From positions 62,001-126,000 of the forward strand of contig JAHJHR010000002.1 in NCBI GenBank assembly GCA_018823745.1: a DNA stretch of 64,000 nt, in the 5' to 3' direction. Within the stretch, counting starts at the first letter, position 1; every line of letters begins with the position of its first letter. The notes beneath the pieces are model-generated. The model did no database searches. It was not told the origin of the DNA and worked only from the letters and a program-made list of their open reading frames with translations. The stretch is from Alphaproteobacteria bacterium. Its GTDB lineage: Bacteria; Pseudomonadota; Alphaproteobacteria; Oceanibaculales; Oceanibaculaceae. Positions 26,797 through 37,739 of the stretch are shown in pieces. The translations under genes and the position numbers were made by a program.

Positions 26797-29523
26797 ATGA
26801 CTAAGCGTATGCTTATCGACGCGACGCATTCCGAAGAAACCCGGATGGTCGTGCTCAGCGGGAATCGTCTCGAAGAATTCGATTTCGAAACCGCCGCCAA
26901 GCGACCCCTCAAAGGCAATATCTACCTTGCCCGCGTCACCCGGGTCGAACCGTCGCTGCAGGCCGCTTTCGTGGAGTATGGCGGCAATCGCCATGGCTTC
27001 CTGGCCTTCAACGAAGTCCATCCCGATTATTATCGCATCCCCATCGCCGACCGGGCAGCCCTGGTCAGCGAGATGGAGGCGGAGCGCGAGGAAAACGGCT
27101 CCGGCAGCAATGGTGACAGCGTAGAGGTGCTGGGTGGCGACGATGTCGAGGATGCCGCCCGCCGGCGTCCCCGCCTGTCGCGCCACTACAAGATCCAGGA
27201 AGTCATCAAGCGCCGCCAGATCATGCTGGTGCAGGTGACCAAGGAAGAGCGCGGCACCAAGGGTGCGGCGCTGACCACCTATCTCTCCCTGCCCGGCCGC
27301 TATTGCGTGCTGATGCCGAACACCTCGCGCGGTGGCGGTGTCTCGCGCAAGATCACCAATGTCAGCGACCGCAAGCGCCTGAAGAAGATCGTCGAGGAGC
27401 TGGCCGTTCCGGAAGGGATGGCGGTTATCGTCCGCACCGCCGGTTCGGAACGCTCCAAGGCCGAGATCAAGCGCGACTTCGACTATCTGATCAAGCTGTG
27501 GAGCGATATCCGCGACCTGACGCTGCAGTCGAACGCCCCGGCGCTGATCTATGAAGAGGGCAATCTGATCAAACGTGCCCTGCGCGACATCTATGACAGC
27601 GAGATCGAGGAAGTCCTGGTCGAAGGCGAGGAAGGCTACAAGACCGCCAAGGCCTTCATGAAGGATCTGATCCCGAGCCACGCCAAGAAGGTCCAGCAAT
27701 ACCGCGATCCGGCGATCCCGCTGTTCCAGCGCTATCAGGTGGAAAGCCAGCTCGACCTCATCCACAGCCCGACCGTCCAGTTGAAATCGGGTGGCTATAT
27801 CGTGCTCGACCAGACCGAGGCGCTGGTTGCCATCGATGTTAACTCCGGCCGCTCGACGCGGGAGCGCAACATCGAGGAAACCGCCTACCGCACCAATCTG
27901 GAAGCGGCTGAGGAAGTCGCCCGCCAGCTGCGGCTGCGCGATCTGTCCGGCCTGATCGTCATCGACTTCATCGATATGGAGGAGAGCCGCAATCAGCTGG
28001 CCGTCGAACGCAAGCTGAAGGAATCGATGAAGGTCGACCGGGCACGCATCCAGATCGGCCGGATCAGCCATTTCGGCCTGCTGGAATTGTCACGTCAGCG
28101 GCTGCGCCCCAGCGTTTTCGAGACCTCTACTCTGGTCTGCCCGCATTGCGCCGGCACCGGCCATATCCGCTCCACCGATTCGACGGCGCTGCATGTGCTG
28201 CGCGCCATTGAGGAGGAAGGCATCCGCCAGCGGGCGTCGGAAATTTCGGTTCATGTGCCGACCTCGGTTGCGCTGTTCATTCTCAACCAGAAGCGCAGCG
28301 CGCTGGCCCAGATCGAGGAGCGTCACAGCTTCTCCGTCACCATCGGCAATGACGATACGCTGATCCCGCCGAACTTCCGGCTGGACCGGGTGAAGACCCG
28401 CACCACCGAGGAGCAGGCTGCCGCCGTCAAGGCCGAGACCGCCCGCTCCGAGGCCATGGAAGCCACCATGGCGGCGGAAAAGGACCAGGAGATCGACGAG
28501 GAAGTCGAGATCGAGGCCGAGGAGCAGACACAGGCGGAGAACGGCGAGACCGTTGCCGCCGGCGAGAATGGCGAGGCCCGCGAGGGCGGTCGCCGTCGCC
28601 GTCGCCGTCGGGGCCGGGGTGGCCGCGACGAGGCTGCCGATCAGCCGCAGTCGACCGTCCAGGCCCAGCCGGACGGCGATGACAGCCAGGATGATTCCTC
28701 TGACGAGGATGATCAGGACGAGGACACCGAGTCGCAGCAGGCCGGCGACAACAATGCCGATGCCGAGGGCGATTCCGAGGAAGAGCGTCAGCGCAAGCGG
28801 CGCCGGCGCGGTCGCCGCGGCGGTCGCCGGCGGCGGCGTGGTGGCCAGGAGGGCCAGGAGGGCCAGGACGAGTTCGCTGGCGCCGATGGCCAGTCCTCCG
28901 ATCAGCAGGATGAAGCTTCTGATGGCGAAGACAGCGCCGAGGAGGCCCCTCTCGCAGCCGAGCCGGCCGCAGCCCAGGACAAGCCGAGGCGCAGCCGCCG
29001 TGGTCGCGGTCGCGCCGCAGCGAGCGACGCCGAGAGCGTCAGCGCCGAGGTAGAGGCCGAGACTGTCACCGAAGCGGTGGCGGAACCGGTTGTCGCCGAG
29101 GAAGCGCCGGCCAAGCCGAAGCGCAGCCGCTCCCGCAAGAAGCCGGCTGCTGCTGAGGCCGCTCCTGCCGAGGCTGAACCGGTCGCCGAAATCGCCGCTG
29201 AGGCTGAACCGGCTGCACAGGCTGAAAAGCCGGCCAAAAAGGCCGCAGCCGCGAAGCCGGCGAAGAAGGCTCCTGCCGCCAAGGCAGCGCCGGCCAAGAA
29301 AGCTGCACCGGCCAAGAAGAAGCCGGCCGCCGAAACGGCAGACGAAAAGCCGAAGCGCACGCCCCGCAAGAAGGCTGAACCGGCTGCTGCCGCCGACGCC
29401 ACGTCGAACGGCGTCCAGGTGATCGAGGTCACGGCTGACGAGGCACCTGCAACTGCCGCCGATGAGGCGAAGCCTGCCGGTGGGCCGGCCAAGCGTGGCT
29501 GGTGGAACCGTATCGTCGGCTGA
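26797..29523 (+). CDS. rne: Ribonuclease E
   Basis: The main mRNA-degrading and rRNA/tRNA-processing endoribonuclease, scaffold of the degradosome. The 908-residue protein has the N-terminal S1 domain (GNIYLARVTRVEPSLQAAFV), an acidic insert, and the catalytic DNase I-like domain with metal-binding D347 (AIDVNSGR) and D390 (VIDFIDM). CPHC at 448-451 is the zinc-link. From about residue 560 the tail is low complexity: arginine blocks (RRRRRRGRGG), acidic runs and Ala-Lys-Pro repeats, typical of the unstructured RNA-binding scaffold. It ends in GWWNRIVG. GGAGAAGG precedes the ATG. Confidence 0.96.
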   Translation: MTKRMLIDATHSEETRMVVLSGNRLEEFDFETAAKRPLKGNIYLARVTRVEPSLQAAFVEYGGNRHGFLAFNEVHPDYYRIPIADRAALVSEMEAEREENGSGSNGDSVEVLGGDDVEDAARRRPRLSRHYKIQEVIKRRQIMLVQVTKEERGTKGAALTTYLSLPGRYCVLMPNTSRGGGVSRKITNVSDRKRLKKIVEELAVPEGMAVIVRTAGSERSKAEIKRDFDYLIKLWSDIRDLTLQSNAPALIYEEGNLIKRALRDIYDSEIEEVLVEGEEGYKTAKAFMKDLIPSHAKKVQQYRDPAIPLFQRYQVESQLDLIHSPTVQLKSGGYIVLDQTEALVAIDVNSGRSTRERNIEETAYRTNLEAAEEVARQLRLRDLSGLIVIDFIDMEESRNQLAVERKLKESMKVDRARIQIGRISHFGLLELSRQRLRPSVFETSTLVCPHCAGTGHIRSTDSTALHVLRAIEEEGIRQRASEISVHVPTSVALFILNQKRSALAQIEERHSFSVTIGNDDTLIPPNFRLDRVKTRTTEEQAAAVKAETARSEAMEATMAAEKDQEIDEEVEIEAEEQTQAENGETVAAGENGEAREGGRRRRRRRGRGGRDEAADQPQSTVQAQPDGDDSQDDSSDEDDQDEDTESQQAGDNNADAEGDSEEERQRKRRRRGRRGGRRRRRGGQEGQEGQDEFAGADGQSSDQQDEASDGEDSAEEAPLAAEPAAAQDKPRRSRRGRGRAAASDAESVSAEVEAETVTEAVAEPVVAEEAPAKPKRSRSRKKPAAAEAAPAEAEPVAEIAAEAEPAAQAEKPAKKAAAAKPAKKAPAAKAAPAKKAAPAKKKPAAETADEKPKRTPRKKAEPAAAADATSNGVQVIEVTADEAPATAADEAKPAGGPAKRGWWNRIVG

Positions 29524-29558
29524 CCACCGGGGCTGACCATCGGCCCGACGCAGAAACA

Positions 29559-29593
29559 AAAACGCCCCCGGTTCCGGCCGGGGGCGTTTTTTT
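29559..29593. terminator. Bidirectional intrinsic terminator between rne and an aminotransferase gene
   Basis: Thirteen-base perfect arms (AAAACGCCCCCGG and CCGGGGGCGTTTT) enclose the loop TTCCGG, with a run of seven T on the plus strand and T-rich sequence on the minus strand. It serves both convergent genes. Confidence 0.93.
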
Positions 29594-29618
29594 ATGTGCC
29601 GCTGGAAGAAATGCCGGT

Positions 29619-30773
29619 TCAGCGCAGGAACTGGCCGATGCGGGCTGTCGCCTCGCCGATGATCTCAGTATCGCCGGCAAAGGACAGCCGGACGAAGCGG
29701 TTGCCCCGCATCGGGTCAAAATCCAGCCCGGGGGTGATCGCCACCCCGGTTTCGGCCAGCAGCCGACGGCAGAATTCGGCGCTGTCATTGGTGTAGCACC
29801 CGACATCGGCATAGATGTAGAAGGCGCCATCGGCCTGTGACAGCTCGGTCAGTCCGGCTGCCGGCAGGGTTTCCAGCATGATGTCCCGGTTGCGGCGATA
29901 GCGCTCGACGTTCAGATCCAGCTCCTCGCGGCAGTCGAAGGCCGCACAGGCGGCATGCTGGGCCAGCGTCGAGGCGTTGATGAACAGGCTCTGCGCCAGG
30001 CATTCAATCGGCCGCAGCATATCCTCCGGCAGGATCAGCCAGCCCAGCCGCCAGCCGGTCATGGCGAAATATTTCGAGAAGCTGTTCACCACCACGGCGC
30101 TGTCGCTGTAGGTCAGCGCCGTTGCCGCCTGCGGGCCATATTCGATGCCATGGTAAATCTCGTCGGAGATCAGGCGGATGCCCTCGTCATGGCAATAGAC
30201 CGCCAGATCGCGTAGCGCGTCGGGCGTCAGCATGGTGCCGGTCGGGTTGGCCGGGCTGGCGACGATCAGCCCGTCGATGCGGCCCTGCTCACGTGCTTTC
30301 TCCAGCAGCTCCGGCGTCGGCTGATAGCCGGTCTCCGGCCCGGCGGGGATTTCCACCGGCTCGATATCCAGGGCGATCAGGATGTTGCGATAGGCCGGAT
30401 AGCCGGGGGCGGCCAGCGCCACCCGGTCGCCCGGCTCGAACGCCGCCAGGAAGGCCAGGATGAAGCCGCCGGATGAGCCGGGCGTCGCCACGACCCGCGC
30501 CGGGTCCACCGCCACGCCATAGGTGTCCAGATAATGCTCCGCCAGACGCTGGCGCAGGGCCGGAATGCCAAAGGCATCGGTATAGCCCAGCAGGTCGGTA
30601 TCCAGCGCCCGCTTCGCCGCCGCGATCACGCCCTGCGGCGCCCCGGTCGAGGGCTGGCCGATTTCCAGATGCAGCACATCCGCCCCGGCGGCGGCGCGCT
30701 CATTGGCGGCGCGCAGCACATCCATGACAATAAAAGGCGGGATCTGCCCACGACGGGCGATCTTCAAACTCAT
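29619..30773 (-). CDS. PLP-dependent class I/II aminotransferase
   Basis: A 384-residue fold-type I aminotransferase that moves an amino group between an amino acid and a 2-oxo acid. LEIGQPSTGAP, the cofactor-contacting ASPANPTGTML, SDEIYHGIEY and the lysine of SFSKYFAMTGWRLGW (Schiff base) are present, with the C-terminal arginine in RFVRLSFAG. It is close to the aspartate/aromatic type; the preferred substrate is not clear. It stands alone between a bidirectional terminator and the GGT-like gene 22 bases upstream on the same strand, so it may be the second gene of that unit. Confidence 0.9.
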   Translation of the reverse strand: MSLKIARRGQIPPFIVMDVLRAANERAAAGADVLHLEIGQPSTGAPQGVIAAAKRALDTDLLGYTDAFGIPALRQRLAEHYLDTYGVAVDPARVVATPGSSGGFILAFLAAFEPGDRVALAAPGYPAYRNILIALDIEPVEIPAGPETGYQPTPELLEKAREQGRIDGLIVASPANPTGTMLTPDALRDLAVYCHDEGIRLISDEIYHGIEYGPQAATALTYSDSAVVVNSFSKYFAMTGWRLGWLILPEDMLRPIECLAQSLFINASTLAQHAACAAFDCREELDLNVERYRRNRDIMLETLPAAGLTELSQADGAFYIYADVGCYTNDSAEFCRRLLAETGVAITPGLDFDPMRGNRFVRLSFAGDTEIIGEATARIGQFLR

Positions 30774-30795
30774 GACAGAATTCCTTGAGGTTACG

Positions 30796-32379
30796 TCAGT
30801 CGCCGCTAACCGCGAGACCGTTTCCGCGCGGGTCGGCTACCCGCAGGCAGTTGGCATCATTCGGCAGGCCGGTCGGGCATTGCACAGCCTGAACCTGCCC
30901 GAAATGGGCGCCGGTTTCCACGGCATAGCCGCGCTGTGTCAGGCTTTGGCGGATCGTCTCCGGCATGCCCTGTTCGATCCAGACCGTATCGGCGGCCCCG
31001 CCGACATGAATCCGGGGGCGGCTCACCGCCTCCCCAACCGCCATGCCGCTGACGCTATCCAGCGTGCTGCGCAGCACGGCCAGGCTGGCCGGGAAACCGC
31101 CCGTGCCGCTGGCCAGGAAATAGGCATTGCGGCTGTTTTCGTTGAACACGACCAGCCCATGGCCGACCGGCGCGGACTGGCCGGGGGGCGCCGGGGGCGG
31201 GGCAATCAGGAAGCCCTTGTTCGGGGCCAGGCGCAGGGTTCCGAAGGGGGCATTCATGGTGAAGGCACAGGACACGACCTGACCAGCCGAATCATAGGCC
31301 AGGATGCTGGCCGCCCCGGGACCGCCCTCGGCCGGGGCCGACAGCGGCGGCACGCCGGATGGCTGGTGCTGGCCCGGCTGATAGCCGGCCATGGCGGCGC
31401 GGGCTTCCTCCAGCGTCAGGGCGCGAACGCTGCCGCTGTCGCGGATCATCGCGGCGATGGCGGTGCGGGCGCGCAACGACGCCTCGACCAGAAGATGCGC
31501 CTGCTCATCCGCACTGGCACTGCCATAGCTGCGCACCTCGGTCACCATGCGCCACACGGTTTCCGCATGGGCCGCCGCGATCCGGTCGGTGCTGGCCATG
31601 ACCAGCGTATGCAGACCGGCCTTCAGCCCGCTGGCCGGCTGCCAGCTCGGTGTGTAGTCGCGCAGCGCCTCCACCGGCAGCGCGCCACCGCTGGCCTGGA
31701 TAGCATCGGACAATTCGCGGGCCATGCGCCCGGTATAGAGGTCGCCGATACCGGCACTGCGCAGCCGGCCCAGCGTGACCGCCAGATCGAGCTGGGTGAG
31801 CGTGTCACGCTCGACCAGCAGGCGGCCATCGCGGGTGAACAGGCTCCGTGTATCCGGTATCTGCGGCAGCAGACGGGCACCAAAGGTGATGTCATTCGCC
31901 AGGCGGCGGCTGACCGGCTCGCCGAAACGCGCCAGGCGCTCGGCCGGAATGATCAAATTGGAGAAGGGCGTGATCCCGTAGCGCGCATGCAGCGCGAACA
32001 TGCCGCGCGGTGCCGCCGGGATCGCCACGGCATTCTGCGCCGAAGAGGAGACGGCCGCCGGAAACTCGATCGATTCTCCCTTGGACGTGGCCCGGTCATA
32101 GACGCTGCACGCCCCACCACCACCCAGCCCGACCGAGGAGGGCAGTGTCACCGCCATCGCGAAATAGCCCGCCACCGCCGCATCCACGGCCGATCCGCCC
32201 GCCGCCAGAACCTCGCGCGCCACCATGGCTGCCCGCGGTTCCTCGGCAATGGCGCCGCCGATGAAATCGGGATTGACCCGGCGGCCGCCGACCTCGGGAT
32301 TGGCGCAGGCGACCAGCAGGCCAAGCAATGGCACCAGGGCCGCGACTTTCGGATAAAGTCTCGCGGTCACGGGATACAT
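30796..32379 (-). CDS. Gamma-glutamyltransferase-like lipoprotein lacking the catalytic threonine
   Basis: A 527-residue protein with a lipobox (GLLVAC) near the N-terminus, so probably membrane-anchored in the periplasm. AVDAAVAGYFAMAVTLPSSVGLGGGG is a good GGT signature. At the normal autoprocessing site, however, TTHYS is replaced by AASIL (about residues 357-361), so the N-terminal threonine nucleophile is an alanine. The substrate arginine of the usual RE-AP segment is also absent (EFPAAV). It therefore cannot cleave itself or transfer glutamyl groups by the known mechanism. A GTG directly before the ATG at 32379 is an alternative start. Confidence 0.78.
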   Translation of the reverse strand: MYPVTARLYPKVAALVPLLGLLVACANPEVGGRRVNPDFIGGAIAEEPRAAMVAREVLAAGGSAVDAAVAGYFAMAVTLPSSVGLGGGGACSVYDRATSKGESIEFPAAVSSSAQNAVAIPAAPRGMFALHARYGITPFSNLIIPAERLARFGEPVSRRLANDITFGARLLPQIPDTRSLFTRDGRLLVERDTLTQLDLAVTLGRLRSAGIGDLYTGRMARELSDAIQASGGALPVEALRDYTPSWQPASGLKAGLHTLVMASTDRIAAAHAETVWRMVTEVRSYGSASADEQAHLLVEASLRARTAIAAMIRDSGSVRALTLEEARAAMAGYQPGQHQPSGVPPLSAPAEGGPGAASILAYDSAGQVVSCAFTMNAPFGTLRLAPNKGFLIAPPPAPPGQSAPVGHGLVVFNENSRNAYFLASGTGGFPASLAVLRSTLDSVSGMAVGEAVSRPRIHVGGAADTVWIEQGMPETIRQSLTQRGYAVETGAHFGQVQAVQCPTGLPNDANCLRVADPRGNGLAVSGD

Positions 32380-32450
32380 CACGCGTTGAACCTTTCGTTG
32401 ACGGGGACGGACTGGCCCCCTACTTAGCGTAAGGGGCCGATGCAGGAACC

Positions 32451-33824
32451 ATGGCGGGGGCCAGGAGAAAACGCTACGTGTCGTACATTGCTCGCGGCCT
32501 GATCGCCATACTGGTTTCGTTGAGCGTGGCGCTCGTGCCGATTCGTGCCGATGCCGCGGGTCTCAGCCTGATCCGCGACAGCGAGATCGAAAATACCATC
32601 CGCGACTATGCGACGCCACTCTTCGCCGCAGCCGGCCTGTTTCCCGAGAATATCCGCATCTATATCGTCAATAGCGACGACATTAACGCCTTTGTGGCGG
32701 GCGGGCAGAATCTTTTCCTGAATACCGGCCTGCTGGTGCGCGCCGACGACCCCACACAGGTCATGGGGGTCATCGCCCATGAAACCGGGCATATCGCCGG
32801 CGGCCATCTGGCCCGGCTGCAGGAAGAACTGCGCAGCGCCTCCATCGCACAGATCCTGGCGCTGGTGCTGGGCGCCGCCGCCGCTGCCGCCTCCGGTGAG
32901 GCCGGCGTCGCCGCCGGTGTCGGCGTTGGCGGTGGTGAAATGGCCCGCCGCGCCCTGCTGAACTATTCCCGGACCCAGGAACAGGCGGCCGACCAGGCCG
33001 GCACGAAATATCTCGACCGGATCGGTCAGTCCTCGCGCGGCATGTTGGGCATTCTGGAAAAGCTGAGCGGCCAGGAAATGCTGCTGACGGCGCGCCAGTC
33101 GCCCTATGTGCGCAGCCACCCGCTGACCAGCGAGCGCCTGTCCTTCGTGCGCGAGCATCTCGCCCACTCGCCCTATGCCGATGCTCCGACGCCGCCCGGT
33201 TTCGACATGCGCCACAAGCGCATGGTGGCGAAGCTGCACGGCTTCCAGCAGCAGCCGGGCCGCACGCTGATGATCTATCCGGAAACCGATACCAGCGTGC
33301 CGGCGCGCTATGCCCGCGCCATCGCCTACTACCGCACGCCCGACATGCCGCGCGCGCTGACCGAGATCAACGCGCTGCTGGCGGATTTCCCCGAGGACCC
33401 GTATTTCCAGGAACTCAAGGGCCAGATGCTCTACGAGAATGGCCGGCCGGCGGAAGCGGCCGAGGCCTATAGCAAGGCGGTGGCGCTGAAGCCCAACGCC
33501 CCGCTGATGCGCGTTGCCCATGCCGAGGCCCTGCTGGCGCTGAACCAGGAAAACCTGACCCGCAGCGCGCTTGCCGAATTGCAGGAAGCGATGCGCCAGG
33601 AGCCGGAATTCAGCCGCGGCTGGCGGCAGCTTGCCGTGGCGCATGGCCGGCTGGGCGATATCGGCATGGCCGCCCTGGCACTGGCCGAGGAGGCATCCCT
33701 GCTGGGCCGCAAGCGCGATGCGCGCCAGCAGGCGCAGCGTTCCCAGGCCCTGCTGCCGGTCGGATCACCCGGCTGGCTGCGCGCCCAGGACATCGAGAAT
33801 GCCGCCCGCAAGGAAGACCGCTAA
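32451..33824 (+). CDS. M48 family metalloprotease with TPR-like C-terminus (BepA-like)
   Basis: A 457-residue periplasmic zinc protease. A signal segment (IARGLIAILVSLSVALVPIRADAA) leads to the catalytic domain with HETGH at 110-114 and the third ligand in RTQEQAADQAG. The C-terminal 190 residues form helical repeats (ALTEINALLADFPEDPYF, EAAEAYSKAVALKPNAPL) like the TPR part of BepA, which watches over outer-membrane protein assembly. It is divergent from the GGT-like gene and followed at about 90 bases by the DsbA-like gene, a neighbour order common in alphaproteobacteria. Confidence 0.88.
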   Translation: MAGARRKRYVSYIARGLIAILVSLSVALVPIRADAAGLSLIRDSEIENTIRDYATPLFAAAGLFPENIRIYIVNSDDINAFVAGGQNLFLNTGLLVRADDPTQVMGVIAHETGHIAGGHLARLQEELRSASIAQILALVLGAAAAAASGEAGVAAGVGVGGGEMARRALLNYSRTQEQAADQAGTKYLDRIGQSSRGMLGILEKLSGQEMLLTARQSPYVRSHPLTSERLSFVREHLAHSPYADAPTPPGFDMRHKRMVAKLHGFQQQPGRTLMIYPETDTSVPARYARAIAYYRTPDMPRALTEINALLADFPEDPYFQELKGQMLYENGRPAEAAEAYSKAVALKPNAPLMRVAHAEALLALNQENLTRSALAELQEAMRQEPEFSRGWRQLAVAHGRLGDIGMAALALAEEASLLGRKRDARQQAQRSQALLPVGSPGWLRAQDIENAARKEDR

Positions 33825-33913
33825 ATCCCCCGTTATGGACAGGCCGAGGCGAAATCCTCATAGTCCTGCGTTATTTCGTTATGCCCTCCCGGCTTGCCGA
33901 CAGGAAACTGCCC

Positions 33914-34675
33914 ATGCGCCGTCTTGCCTCCCGCCTTCTCGTCCCGGGTCTGCTCGCCCTCTCCCTGATGGGCACCGTGCCCGCGTCGGCGCAGCAGCCC
34001 GAACCGGTCTTCGACCCGGCCCAGAAGCAGGCCATCGAGCAGATCATCCGCGAGTATCTGCTGACCAATCCGGAATTGCTGCGTGAGGTCATCGCGGCGC
34101 TGGGCGAACGCGAGAAGCTGGCCGCCGAGGGACGCCGGCAAACCCTGATGCAGGAGTTGCGCCCCCAGCTGGAGCGCCACCCCGACGACCCCGTGATGGG
34201 CAATCCCGAGGGCGCCATCACCATCGTCGAGTTCTTTGACTACCAGTGTGGCTACTGCAAGACGGTGAAGCCGACGCTGGCCAAGATACTGGCCGGCAAC
34301 CCGGATGTGCGCGTGGTCATGAAGGAATTCCCTATCCTCGGCGAAGCCTCGGTGATCGCCGCCCGCGCCGCGCTGGCAGCCCGGCAGCAGGGCAAATACG
34401 CCGCTTTGCACGACGCGCTGATGGCCTTTCGCGGCCGCCTCGGCGAGGAGATTATCCTTGAGATCGCCGCCAAAGCCGGGCTGGACATCGAAAAACTGAA
34501 GGCCGACATGCAGGCCCCCGCCATCGAGGAAGCGATCCGGCGCAACTACCAGCTGGCCGAACAGCTGGAGATCAGCGGCACCCCGGCCTTCATCATCGGC
34601 GATGCGCTGGCCCCCGGCGCGATCAACGAGGAACAATTCGCCAAGCTGATCGCCGAGGCCCGCGCGAAACTGTAG
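33914..34675 (+). CDS. DsbA family periplasmic thiol-disulfide oxidoreductase
   Basis: A 253-residue thioredoxin-fold protein with a signal peptide (MRRLASRLLVPGLLALSLMG, cleavage near ASAQ). After a helical N-terminal extension (DsbA_N-like, IIREYLLTNPELLREVI) the active site CGYC lies at residues 112-115 in FFDYQCGYCKTVKP. The cis-proline loop is SGTPAFIIGD. It is probably involved in disulfide formation or copper/ScsC-like isomerase work. The ATG at 33914 with AGGA upstream is preferred to an ATG 11 codons earlier, because it puts the signal peptide at the start. Confidence 0.9.
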   Translation: MRRLASRLLVPGLLALSLMGTVPASAQQPEPVFDPAQKQAIEQIIREYLLTNPELLREVIAALGEREKLAAEGRRQTLMQELRPQLERHPDDPVMGNPEGAITIVEFFDYQCGYCKTVKPTLAKILAGNPDVRVVMKEFPILGEASVIAARAALAARQQGKYAALHDALMAFRGRLGEEIILEIAAKAGLDIEKLKADMQAPAIEEAIRRNYQLAEQLEISGTPAFIIGDALAPGAINEEQFAKLIAEARAKL

Positions 34676-34771
34676 CGGCTGGCGACGGAACAGACGATGC
34701 CCGACATTGCCTCTGGCGGTGGTCGTGCTATAACGCCAGCATTCTGAAACCAGTCGAGAGTTGCGTCACTC

Positions 34772-35227
34772 GTGACGGAAAGCCCCGAAATCTTGATCCT
34801 CAATGGCCCGAACCTCAATATGTTGGGGGTCCGGGAGCCGGCCATCTATGGCACGGAGACATTGGGCGATATCGAGGACAACTGCCGGAGTGCTGCGCCG
34901 GAATTTGGCCTGGCAATCGATTTCCGGCAGTCCAACCATGAGGGCGAGCTGGTTTCCTGGATTCACGAGGCGCGCGACAGCGCCGACGGAATCATCATCA
35001 ATGCCGGGGCCTATACCCATACCTCGGTGGCGATACTGGATGCGCTGACGCTCGCGGAACTGCCGGTGATCGAGGTGCATCTGTCGAATATCTACAAGCG
35101 CGAAAGCTTTCGGCACCATTCCTATATCTCGCCGATAGCGGCAGGCGTCATCTGCGGCTTCGGCGGACAGGGCTATGTGCTGGCGCTGGAAGCGATGGCG
35201 CGTATCATCGGCCAAACGGACGAGTAA
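34772..35227 (+). CDS. aroQ: 3-dehydroquinate dehydratase, type II
   Basis: Third enzyme of the shikimate pathway, converting 3-dehydroquinate to 3-dehydroshikimate. The 151-residue protein is the type II form: [18 protein letters not shown] holds the catalytic arginine and tyrosine, [20 protein letters not shown] and [11 protein letters not shown] hold the histidine and substrate contacts. The start is a GTG. It stops one base before accB begins, an arrangement (aroQ-accB-accC) found widely in bacteria. Confidence 0.95.
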   Translation: MTESPEILILNGPNLNMLGVREPAIYGTETLGDIEDNCRSAAPEFGLAIDFRQSNHEGELVSWIHEARDSADGIIINAGAYTHTSVAILDALTLAELPVIEVHLSNIYKRESFRHHSYISPIAAGVICGFGGQGYVLALEAMARIIGQTDE

Positions 35228-35680
35228 ATGACCGAAGAGAATGTGAAGATCGACGCGGCTATGATCCGCGAGATTGCGGCCTTGCTGGAAGAAACCGGCC
35301 TGGGCGAAATCGAATACGAAACCGGCGATATCCGCATCCGCGTGGCCAAGCCGATGGCGGCCCCGGTGCATTCGGTGGTCGCCGCCGGCCCCGCCATGGC
35401 ACAGGGCGGCCCGGTCGTCGTTGCCCCGGTCGCCATCGCCGATAATCCGGGCGCCGTGCCATCGCCGATGGTGGGCACAGCCTATCTGACGCCGGAGCCG
35501 GGGGCGGAAGCCTTCGTGAAGATCGGCGACAACGTCCGCAAGGGACAGACCATCGCCATCGTCGAGGCGATGAAGGTGATGAACCCGATCCACGCCCCGC
35601 GCGACGGCACGGTTACCAGCATCTTCATCGAGAACGGCCAGCCGGTCGAATTCGGCGAGCCGATGATGGTGATCGAGTGA
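35228..35680 (+). CDS. accB: Biotin carboxyl carrier protein of acetyl-CoA carboxylase
   Basis: A 150-residue carrier that moves CO2 on biotin between AccC and the carboxyltransferase for fatty acid synthesis. The N-terminal helices are followed by an Ala/Pro linker and the biotinyl domain. K116 in VEAMKVMN is the biotinylated lysine. The thumb segment VGTAYLTPEPGAEAFVKIGD marks it as a true BCCP. It directly follows aroQ and is 37 bases before accC. Confidence 0.95.
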   Translation: MTEENVKIDAAMIREIAALLEETGLGEIEYETGDIRIRVAKPMAAPVHSVVAAGPAMAQGGPVVVAPVAIADNPGAVPSPMVGTAYLTPEPGAEAFVKIGDNVRKGQTIAIVEAMKVMNPIHAPRDGTVTSIFIENGQPVEFGEPMMVIE

Positions 35681-35717
35681 GTTCCAGTGAATAACGGTGG
35701 CGGACACCGAACCGGCC

Positions 35718-37067
<1,350 letters not shown>

Positions 37068-37088
37068 GCCCCGGGCGATGGCCGCCGC

Positions 37089-37739
37089 ATGATCCCCCTG
37101 ACCCCGGAACTGATCCTGCAGGCCTATGCCATCGGGGTTTTTCCGATGGCGGAATCGCGGGACGATCCGGAGCTGTTCTTCATCGACCCGAATAACCGGG
37201 GGATCCTGCCGCTGGACAGTTTCCACGTCCCGCGCAGCCTGGCCAAGACGCTGCGCAAGGGCGGTTTCGATATCCGCTGCAACACCGCCTTCCGTGAAGT
37301 GCTGGCCGGTTGCGCCGAATCGACGGAGAACCGCCACGACACCTGGATCAATGACGAGATCGTCCGGCTGTTCCTGGAATTCCACCGCATGGGCCTGGCT
37401 CATTCGATCGAAACCTGGCGGGACGACCGGCTGGTCGGCGGGCTGTACGGCCTGGCGATGGGCGGCACCTTCTTCGGCGAAAGCATGTTCAGCCGGGCGA
37501 CGGATGCCTCCAAGGTCGCGCTGGTCGATCTGGTGGTGCGGTTGACGCTGGGGGGATTTACCCTGCTGGACACGCAATTCGTGACCAGCCATCTGACCCG
37601 CTTCGGGGCCATAGAAATTCCGCGCGAGGCCTATAAGCGGCTTCTGGCGGAAGCGCTGAAAGTGCCGGCGGTTTTCCCCACCGGCTCAATGCGCGAGCAC
37701 TACTCCGCCTTCTTGCAGTCGATCACCCAGACGTCATAG
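37089..37739 (+). CDS. aat: Leucyl/phenylalanyl-tRNA-protein transferase
   Basis: Adds Leu or Phe to N-terminal Arg or Lys of proteins, marking them for ClpAP by the N-end rule. The 216-residue protein has the Aat signatures YAIGVFPMAES, FFIDPNNRGILPLD, GLYGLAMGGTFFGESMFS and LLDTQFVTSHLTRFGA. It starts 21 bases after accC and its last 40 bases overlap the convergent DUF2155 gene. Confidence 0.94.
   Translation: MIPLTPELILQAYAIGVFPMAESRDDPELFFIDPNNRGILPLDSFHVPRSLAKTLRKGGFDIRCNTAFREVLAGCAESTENRHDTWINDEIVRLFLEFHRMGLAHSIETWRDDRLVGGLYGLAMGGTFFGESMFSRATDASKVALVDLVVRLTLGGFTLLDTQFVTSHLTRFGAIEIPREAYKRLLAEALKVPAVFPTGSMREHYSAFLQSITQTS

Noticed and set aside
28090..29559. 489-codon minus-strand frame opposite the rne tail
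   Set aside because: It comes from the repetitive Glu/Ala/Arg codons of the RNase E scaffold region and runs through the terminator.
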